Source: Methanomassiliicoccaceae archaeon UBA480 (lineage in GTDB: Archaea; Thermoplasmatota; Thermoplasmata; Methanomassiliicoccales; Methanomethylophilaceae). Taken from it: a stretch of 33,913 nucleotides of DNA. How positions within the stretch are numbered: position 1 is the stretch's first letter; each line of letters starts with the position of its first letter. The stretch lies in contig DAXO01000088.1 of NCBI GenBank assembly GCA_002506425.1, positions 1 through 33,913 of the forward strand, given 5' to 3'. A program made the position numbers and the translations under genes. The notes under the pieces were generated by a model. It was not told the origin of the DNA. It did not search any database and saw nothing but the letters and a program-made list of their open reading frames with translations. Shown here in pieces: positions 28,429-33,913 of the stretch.

Positions 28429-30951
28429 ATGGACGAGGATTGCTCCGAAAGATGCATCAGGATCAGAGGCGCGAGAGTCCACAACCTGAAAAATGTGGAC
28501 ATCGACGTGCCTTTGGGGAAGCTCGTGGGGATTGCCGGAGTATCCGGATCGGGCAAATCGTCGCTGGCGCTCGGCACCCTGTACGCGGAGGGGTCGCGCA
28601 GGTATCTGGAGGCGTTGTCGACCTACACACGCAGGCGCATCTCCCAGACATCGGATGCCGCCGCGGACAGCATAGAGAACATACCGGCTGCGCTGGCGCT
28701 TCATCAACGCCCTGCGGTCCCCGGAATAAGGAGCACCTTCGGAACAATGACGGAGCTGCTGAATGTAGTGCGCCTCATGTTCTCTCGCCTCGGATCCTAT
28801 CAGTGCCCGAACGGCCACAGGGTGCCGCCCGATCCGCATTCTGCCACCGACATGAATGTCGTATGCCCCGTCTGCGGCATCCATTTCACGACTATGAGCG
28901 CCGAGGATTTCGCTTTCAACAGCGGAGGAGCGTGTCCCGCATGTTCTGGCACCGGCATGGTGAGGGAGATCGACGAATCCAAACTGGTCCCCGATGATTC
29001 CAAAACCCTCAGAGAGGGGGCGGTGACCGCATGGAACCAGATGGGCATCCAATGGATGTACAGGGTCGCCGGCGAACTGGGAGTCCGGATGGATACGCCC
29101 TACAAGGACCTCTCCGACAAGGAGAAGGACATCGTGATGAACGGCCCTGAGGTGCAAAAAATGGTGATGATCCCATCGAGCAACGGCAAGCTGTTCGAAC
29201 TGAATTGCACCTACAGGAACGCACGTCGCGCAGTGGAGGAGAGCATGTCGAAAGCCACCACCGAGAAGGCGATCGAGAAGGTAGATAGGTTCCTATCCAT
29301 CCGCAGATGCACGGAATGCGGCGGAACCCGCCTCAATGAAAAAGCCAGATCGGTGCTGCTTAACGGACGCTCCCTGCCCGAAGTATGCGCAATGACCTTG
29401 GATGAGCTGGTGCCGTGGATAGCAGGCGTGCCCGGATCCCTGGATGGCGCCGCGGCAAGCATGGGCGAGCAACTGGCGAAGACGTTCCGTATCATGGCCC
29501 AAAGGCTGCTCCAGCTGGGTCTGGGATACCTGTCTCTCGACAGGGACGGCTCCACGCTGTCGACTGGCGAGAGGCAGAGGGTTCAGCTGGCCAGATCCGT
29601 CCGCAGCAGGCTGACCGGCGCCATGTACGTTCTGGATGAACCTTCCATCGGACTTCATCCGTCGAATGTCGACGGCCTGCTCGGAGTCATCCGCGACCTG
29701 CTGGATGCGGGAAACACCGTTATAATGGTGGATCACGACGTCAGAGCCCTGTCAAAATGCGACATGCTCTTCGAGATGGGGCCCGGATCGGGGGCCGGAG
29801 GAGGAATGCTCATCTCCAAAGGGTCTGTAAAGGAGATCGAAGCGGATCCGAAATCGCTGATAGGTCCGTTCCTGAGCGGGTCAGCCCAGACCATCGTGAG
29901 GAACAGAGCTTCCGCGGAGCATATGTTCGACAACGGGACGATCAGAATGAGGACCTCTGGGATCCATACCGTGGGGCCCCTGGACGTGTCGATCCCCTGC
30001 GGAAGACTGACTGCAGTGACAGGGGTTTCTGGTTCCGGCAAGACCACGATGGTCTTGGAGAGCCTGGTCCCGTCAATGAACGGTAGTGCGCCGAAGCATG
30101 TGGAATTCCTCGACCCGGCAGGAATCGGACGCGCGCTGCTGATAGACTCCACACCGATCGGATCCAATGTCCGCTCCACCGTCGCTACCTATTGCAGCGT
30201 CCTGGACGACCTGAGGAGACTGTTCGCATCACTCGATGTTTCCAAAAAGATGGGAATGAATCAGAGCGATTTCTCATACAACACGGGTTCCCTGAGATGT
30301 CCTGCCTGCGACGGCACCGGATCCGTGACTCTGGATGTACAATTCCTTCCGGATATAACCGTAGAATGCCCGTCTTGCCACGGAAGCAGATACTCCGATG
30401 AGGCAGGGAAGATCAAGTGGACGGCGCAGGACGGCTCAAGCTACTCCCTCCCCGAGCTCATGGACATGACTGTGGAGCATGCTGCAGAGGTCCTGAAAGG
30501 CACCAAGGCCCACCGGAGATTGGAAGCACTGTCGAATATGGGGCTCGGTTACCTGACGCTGGGCGAGGATACACCGTCCCTGTCCGGAGGCGAGGCGCAG
30601 AGGCTGAAGCTTTCCTCCGAAATGGGGAAGCCGCAGAACGATACGCTGTTCGTTTTCGACGAGCCAACCATCGGACTGCATCCTCTTGACGTCAGGAAGC
30701 TTGTCGCCGTCTTCGACAGCCTCCTGTCGGCCGGAGCAACCGTGGTAGTCATAGAGCACGATCTCGATATGATCGAGAATGCCGACTATGTCATCGACAT
30801 GGGGCCAGGTGGAGGAGACAAAGGCGGCAGGATAGTCGCGTCGGGAACCCCGGATGAGATCGGAAGATGCCCGGAAAGCATCACAGGACGGTATCTGCGA
30901 TCGACATCGCCGCCACAGCCTGGCGTACAGAGCCCCGCAGACCGCGCCTAG
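28429..30951 (+). CDS. UvrA-like ABC ATPase, short form lacking the UvrB-binding domain (UvrA2-like)
   Basis: 840 aa against about 940 for canonical UvrA. Two ABC ATPase modules: Walker A GVSGSGKSS (37-45) with signature LSTGERQRVQLA, and GVSGSGKTT (about 531) with LSGGEAQRLKLS; two VLDEPSIGLH-like Walker B segments. Zinc modules: CPACSGTG...CTECGGTR and CPACDGTG...CPSCHGSR. Between RLMFSRLG and the first CPVCG there are only about 35 residues, where UvrA normally has the UvrB-binding domain of more than 100. By this criterion it belongs with UvrA2-type proteins linked to drug or damage tolerance. No uvrB or uvrC is in the window. The last 15 residues (PPQPGVQSPADRA) overlap the convergent DUF531 gene. 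Confidence 0.88.
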   Translation: MDEDCSERCIRIRGARVHNLKNVDIDVPLGKLVGIAGVSGSGKSSLALGTLYAEGSRRYLEALSTYTRRRISQTSDAAADSIENIPAALALHQRPAVPGIRSTFGTMTELLNVVRLMFSRLGSYQCPNGHRVPPDPHSATDMNVVCPVCGIHFTTMSAEDFAFNSGGACPACSGTGMVREIDESKLVPDDSKTLREGAVTAWNQMGIQWMYRVAGELGVRMDTPYKDLSDKEKDIVMNGPEVQKMVMIPSSNGKLFELNCTYRNARRAVEESMSKATTEKAIEKVDRFLSIRRCTECGGTRLNEKARSVLLNGRSLPEVCAMTLDELVPWIAGVPGSLDGAAASMGEQLAKTFRIMAQRLLQLGLGYLSLDRDGSTLSTGERQRVQLARSVRSRLTGAMYVLDEPSIGLHPSNVDGLLGVIRDLLDAGNTVIMVDHDVRALSKCDMLFEMGPGSGAGGGMLISKGSVKEIEADPKSLIGPFLSGSAQTIVRNRASAEHMFDNGTIRMRTSGIHTVGPLDVSIPCGRLTAVTGVSGSGKTTMVLESLVPSMNGSAPKHVEFLDPAGIGRALLIDSTPIGSNVRSTVATYCSVLDDLRRLFASLDVSKKMGMNQSDFSYNTGSLRCPACDGTGSVTLDVQFLPDITVECPSCHGSRYSDEAGKIKWTAQDGSSYSLPELMDMTVEHAAEVLKGTKAHRRLEALSNMGLGYLTLGEDTPSLSGGEAQRLKLSSEMGKPQNDTLFVFDEPTIGLHPLDVRKLVAVFDSLLSAGATVVVIEHDLDMIENADYVIDMGPGGGDKGGRIVASGTPDEIGRCPESITGRYLRSTSPPQPGVQSPADRA

Positions 30952-31446
30952 GGCGGTGCAGGTCTCCAACGAAAATCCGCCGGGGGTTATGTCGAGATTG
31001 CAGCGGGGAATCGCCATGACGTTCTTCGGCACGCCGTGAGGGCCGATACCGAAAAGGAGCGTTATGCTCTGACCCCTCTCGACCATATCCACCGTATCCG
31101 AAAGCGTGATCTGCTTCTTCGGATCCGGCTTGCATGTGGTGAGGACGACCTCGCCGAGCTGAGGCGGGAACCCTTTGCCCGGGTACGGGAAGCACTGGAA
31201 GCGCCCCGCCTCGGCCATCTCCATGAAGTTCCTGCCGTGTCCGCCGATGCTGGTAGTCCCGGCCACCCATTCCGCGATCTCCTTGGGAGTGCGTGCATTC
31301 TCGGGAATCGGGAATCCGAAAAGAGCCAGACCCATGTCGTATGCACGGGCCAGATCGCCTGCGCGGGCTATGACGCGCCTGTGAGGCTCCCTGAAATTCT
31401 GATCGTACGAATTGTAGAGACCTATCGTGATCCTTCCGCGACCCAT
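30436..31446 (-). CDS. DUF531 family protein, frame runs on antisense to uvrA
   Basis: The opening GRITIGLYNSYDQNFREPHRRVIARAGDLARAYDMGLALFGFP matches the archaeal DUF531 family, of unknown function and frequent in methanogens. Conserved features: GTTSIGGHGRNF, a FPYPGKGFPPQLGEVVLTTCKP stretch, and LLFGIGPHGVPKNV, followed by PGGFSLETCTALGAVCGALYAR. That homologous part is about 180-185 residues (31446 to about 30890). The frame then continues without a stop for about 150 more codons, antisense to the uvrA-like gene, to 30436. A normal end at about 30881 exists one frame over. AGGAGGG precedes the ATG; the gene follows the 51-aa gene by 2 nt. Confidence 0.75.
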   Translation of the reverse strand: MGRGRITIGLYNSYDQNFREPHRRVIARAGDLARAYDMGLALFGFPIPENARTPKEIAEWVAGTTSIGGHGRNFMEMAEAGRFQCFPYPGKGFPPQLGEVVLTTCKPDPKKQITLSDTVDMVERGQSITLLFGIGPHGVPKNVMAIPRCNLDITPGGFSLETCTALGAVCGALYARLWRRCRSQIPSCDAFRASSDLIRGSRRDYPAAFVSSTWPHVDDIVGILDHIEIVLYDYHGCSGRQEAVEDGDKLPDVKRMQSDGWLVENEQRIVLRLPHFGGKLQPLRLASGQGRCILAQRQVTEPHIRQCFQSPVGLGAFQDLCSMLHSHVHELGEGVA

Positions 31447-31448
31447 TC

Positions 31449-31604
31449 TCAAACCCTCCTGCGACCGACGATGGCGTAGAGATCCCCGTCCATGAAGATC
31501 TCGTATTGGGGATACTCCTTCTTGATGCGTTCGACCTCCATGAGAACCTGCGAAAGCGTCAGATCGCACGACTTGATGTCTATGAAGATCTTCTCGGGTT
31601 CCAT
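31449..31604 (-). CDS. 51-aa conserved-looking small protein
   Basis: Begins MEPEKIFIDIKSC and ends DLYAIVGRRRV, with a helix of alternating charge in between (SQVLMEVERIKKEYPQ). The pattern strand, helix, strand suggests a compact beta-alpha-beta unit; I do not recognise the family. GGGGG precedes the ATG by 6-7 nt. Two nt separate it from DUF531, whose ribosome binding site lies in its last codons, so the pair is translationally coupled and likely functionally linked. Confidence 0.65.
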   Translation of the reverse strand: MEPEKIFIDIKSCDLTLSQVLMEVERIKKEYPQYEIFMDGDLYAIVGRRRV

Positions 31605-31639
31605 TCAGGTCCCCCTAGATATCGATGGAAGAAAAGTCA

Positions 31640-31715
31640 TGGTGCCGTGAGCCGGGCTCGAACCAGCGACTTCAAGATCTTCAGTCTTGCACTCTCCCAA
31701 CTGAGTTACCACGGC
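31640..31715 (-). tRNA. tRNA-Phe (GAA)
   Basis: Acceptor GCCGTGG with TCACGGC, anticodon stem CAAGA/TCTTG with loop CTGAAGA, T arm GCTGG-TTCGAGC-CCGGC. The discriminator A is at 31643 and the CCA is encoded at 31642-31640. No intron. Confidence 0.95.
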
Positions 31716-31740
31716 GTGAATCGCCCTTATGGGCGTCCTG

Positions 31741-31747
31741 TTTATAA
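31741..31747 (-). promoter_or_regulatory. TATA box of tRNA-Phe
   Basis: TTATAAA on the minus strand, 26-32 bp before the tRNA 5' end. A small hairpin CGCCC-TTAT-GGGCG (31722-31735) lies between the box and the tRNA. Confidence 0.6.
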
Positions 31748-31758
31748 GGTTTTGGAGT

Positions 31759-31778
31759 GGCCGGCCATCCGGCCGGCC
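31759..31778 (-). terminator. GGCCGGCC hairpin after gyrA
   Basis: Two GGCCGGCC copies flank a 4-nt loop and make an 8-bp stem 11 nt after the gyrA stop. No U run follows, so its action as a terminator is uncertain. Confidence 0.4.
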
Positions 31779-31789
31779 CTCCTGCGGCA

Positions 31790-33913
31790 TCAGTTCCCGT
31801 CCTCCGCATCGTCCGACGAGGGATCCGGAACATCGTCGAACGCCGCCGGTTCGGACGGCGCCTCATACTCTATCTCCTGCTCCTGCGCCTCGGTCATGAT
31901 GGGCTCGACCGCGACGACCTTGTCGCCGTCGCGCATGTCCATGATCCTGACGCCCTTGGCGTTGCGCCCGGTCTCCCTGATCTCGTCCGTATCGATGCGG
32001 ATGATCTTTCCGGATGCGGACGTGAGCATCAGCTGATCGCCGTTGCAGACCTTCCTGACACACACCACCCTGCCGTTCCTCTCATCGGTCTTGATGGTTA
32101 TGACTCCCTTCCCTCCGCGGCGGGTCTTCCTGTAGTCGTCCACATCGGAGATCTTCCCGTATCCGTTCTCGGATACGGTGAGGAGCCTGTCGCCCGGCTT
32201 CACCACGGCCATGGACACTACGCGGTCGCCCTCGTTGAGGGTCATTCCCTTGACGCCCATGGTGTCCCTTCCGGTGGCGCGCGCATCGGATTCGTCGAAC
32301 CTGACCGCCTGGCCGTCCGCGGACGCTATGATGATCTGCTCGGACCCGTCGGTTATATCCGTCTCTATGAGCTCGTCGTTGTCATCGAGCTTGATGGCCT
32401 TTATGCCGCGGGCGCGGACGTTGCCATAGGCCGCGAGAGAGGTCTTCTTGATCAGTCCCTCGCGGGTGCAGAAGACCAGGTACCTGTCCTCCGGGAAGCC
32501 GGATGCGCAGATGGTGTTGACCACCTTCTCGCCCTCCTCCAGATCGGAGAGCAGATTCACGATGGGCTTTCCCTTGGACTGCCTGCTGCCCTCGGGGATC
32601 CTGTAGCCCTTGAGCCAATGGAGACGGCCGTGGTTGGTGATGAACATCACGTAATCGTGGGACGAGGTGACGAACATCGAAGCCACGTGGTCCTCCTCCT
32701 TGGTCTGCATCGCTGTGAGCCCGACTCCTCCGCGGGACTGCTGCCTGTACGTGCTCAGAGGGATCCTCTTGATGTAGTTGTCAGCGGAGATCGTGATCAC
32801 GACCTGCTCGCGCGGGATGAGATCCTCCTCGTCCGAATCGATGGCATTGGGGTCTATAACGGTCCTGCGGTCGTCGCCGTAGGTCTCCTTCATCTCCTCC
32901 AGCTCGGACTTGATGATGCCGAGAACCCTCTCCTCGCGCGCCAGGATGTCCCTCAGATCGTCCATGGCGATGATGAGGGCGTCGTACTCGTCCCTCAGGG
33001 TGGTGATCTCGAGGCCCGTGAGCTTCTGGAGCCTCATATCCAGGATGGCCTTGGCCTGCTCCGAATCGATGGAAAGGAGCTCCTGCAGCCCCTGGTTCGC
33101 GGACTCCGCGTCCTCGGATCCACGGATGAGGGCTATGGTCTCGTCGAGCATATCCAGGGCCTTCATCAGCCCCTCGAGTATGTGGAAGCGCTTCTCGGCC
33201 TGGGCGAGATCGAATTTGGTCCTCCTCACGACTACGTCCTTGCGGTGGTCTATGTAGTGGCCGATCAGGGCGTGAAGACTGAGGACCGTGGGTTTGTTGT
33301 CCACCAGGGCGATGTTGATGATGCCGTATGTGACCTCCATGTTGGTCTTCTTGAACAGATTCTCCAGGACCACATTGGCCAGGGCGTCCTTGTGCAGCTC
33401 GATGACGATGCGCATCCCGTGCCTGTCAGACTCATCGCGGAGGTCCGTTATCCCCTCGATCTCCTTGTTCTTGACACGGTCGGCGATCTGCTCGATGAGC
33501 ATCGACTTGTTGACCTGGTACGGAATCTCGTCGACGATGATGCGCTCCTTGCCGTTGCCCATCTCCTCCATGTGGGTGTTGGACCTCACTCTGAGCCTTC
33601 CGCGGCCGGTCTCGTATGCGGAGCGGATGCCCGAGAGGCCGTAGATCGTTCCCCCTGTAGGGAAATCCGGACCCTTCACGAACTGCATGAGCTCCTCCAT
33701 GGTCGCATCGGGATGGTCGATCTGATAGACGATGGCGTCGCACACCTCGCGGAGATTGTGAGGAGGCATCTTCGTCGCCATACCGACGGCGATTCCGTCC
33801 GATCCGTTCACCAGGAGATTGGGGAACTTGGACGGGAGCACCTCCGGCTCCTTGAGGGAGCCGTCGTAGTTGTCCACCATGTTCACGGTGTCCTTGTCCA
33901 TGTCGGCCATCAG
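31790..33913 (-). CDS. gyrA: DNA gyrase subunit A, C-terminal 707 residues (cut by window edge)
   Basis: Bacterial-type topoisomerase II subunit that introduces negative supercoils with GyrB. The visible part starts at LMADMDKDTVNMVDNYD, so the catalytic Tyr lies beyond the edge. It shows SKFPNLLVNGSDGIAVGMAT, the coiled-coil tower (EKRFHILEGLMKAL, LDMRLQKLTGLE), and a C-terminal beta-pinwheel with repeated blade motifs, including RRGGKGV (GyrA-box type) and the earlier SRGGVG. The C-terminal tail is acidic (SDDAEDGN). Gyrase was acquired from bacteria by several euryarchaeal lineages including Thermoplasmata. Confidence 0.96.
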   Translation of the reverse strand: MMADMDKDTVNMVDNYDGSLKEPEVLPSKFPNLLVNGSDGIAVGMATKMPPHNLREVCDAIVYQIDHPDATMEELMQFVKGPDFPTGGTIYGLSGIRSAYETGRGRLRVRSNTHMEEMGNGKERIIVDEIPYQVNKSMLIEQIADRVKNKEIEGITDLRDESDRHGMRIVIELHKDALANVVLENLFKKTNMEVTYGIINIALVDNKPTVLSLHALIGHYIDHRKDVVVRRTKFDLAQAEKRFHILEGLMKALDMLDETIALIRGSEDAESANQGLQELLSIDSEQAKAILDMRLQKLTGLEITTLRDEYDALIIAMDDLRDILAREERVLGIIKSELEEMKETYGDDRRTVIDPNAIDSDEEDLIPREQVVITISADNYIKRIPLSTYRQQSRGGVGLTAMQTKEEDHVASMFVTSSHDYVMFITNHGRLHWLKGYRIPEGSRQSKGKPIVNLLSDLEEGEKVVNTICASGFPEDRYLVFCTREGLIKKTSLAAYGNVRARGIKAIKLDDNDELIETDITDGSEQIIIASADGQAVRFDESDARATGRDTMGVKGMTLNEGDRVVSMAVVKPGDRLLTVSENGYGKISDVDDYRKTRRGGKGVITIKTDERNGRVVCVRKVCNGDQLMLTSASGKIIRIDTDEIRETGRNAKGVRIMDMRDGDKVVAVEPIMTEAQEQEIEYEAPSEPAAFDDVPDPSSDDAEDGN

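Noticed and set aside
1..33913. CRISPR array, insertion sequence or transposase, prophage
   Set aside because: No regularly spaced repeats, no transposase or integrase, no terminal inverted repeats flanking a gene.

Overview
The window reads as a chromosomal segment of a methanogenic archaeon, most likely Methanomassiliicoccales (Thermoplasmata). The support is archaeal translation genes (aIF2-gamma, aIF5B, S6e, S28e, L24e, L7Ae), a methanogenesis marker 8 protein, two HdrD-type CCG-domain proteins with no cytochrome partner (HdrE) nearby, a bacterial-type gyrase A, encoded tRNA CCA ends, and many leaderless genes with a TATA box about 25-30 bp before the start codon. The lineage call is inference from gene content. 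The DNA is GC-rich, so many long out-of-frame ORFs are shadows of real genes.

Layout: 1-405 holds no gene but carries a cluster of TTGCG/CGCAA inverted repeats. Plus strand 406-2795 has rfcS, a cyclophilin and mmp8. Minus strand 9342-2796 is a translation block in the order L7Ae, S28e, L24e, Ndk, aIF5B, a cardiolipin-synthase-like protein that has lost its catalytic residues, then S6e, aIF2-gamma and a PIN protein. Minus strand 12002-9423 is a membrane operon of two multi-pass proteins and a GT87-type glycosyltransferase. Divergent from it are an endonuclease-IV-like TIM-barrel gene and an overlapping 6-phospho-3-hexuloisomerase. At 13704-14328 (minus) a 75-residue ubiquitin-like segment ending in Gly-Gly is followed, one frame over, by a second ORF with weak JAB-fold resemblance. 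A small zinc-ribbon membrane protein is transcribed divergently.

Minus strand 17761-14603 is an operon of larA (lactate-racemase family), an HdrD/GlcF-like Fe-S protein and folP. It is divergent from a winged-helix regulator, with GC-rich palindromes between the two promoters. Then come tRNA-Asn and a CAT-anticodon tRNA, and a HATPase/winged-helix protein whose stop codon lies in the tRNA T-loop. These are followed by the second HdrD-type gene, an Lhr-type helicase, rlmE (minus), dus, rarA, purM and a uvrA2-like gene. The right end (minus) holds DUF531, a 51-aa protein, tRNA-Phe and the C-terminal part of gyrA, which is cut by the window edge.

Two genes (dus and DUF531) have no stop codon where one is expected, and their frames run on through neighbouring genes. 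The strongest candidates for something undescribed are the ubiquitin-like/JAB-like pair, the larA-HdrD-like-folP operon with its palindromic control region, the inactive cardiolipin-synthase homologue and the repeat cluster before rfcS.
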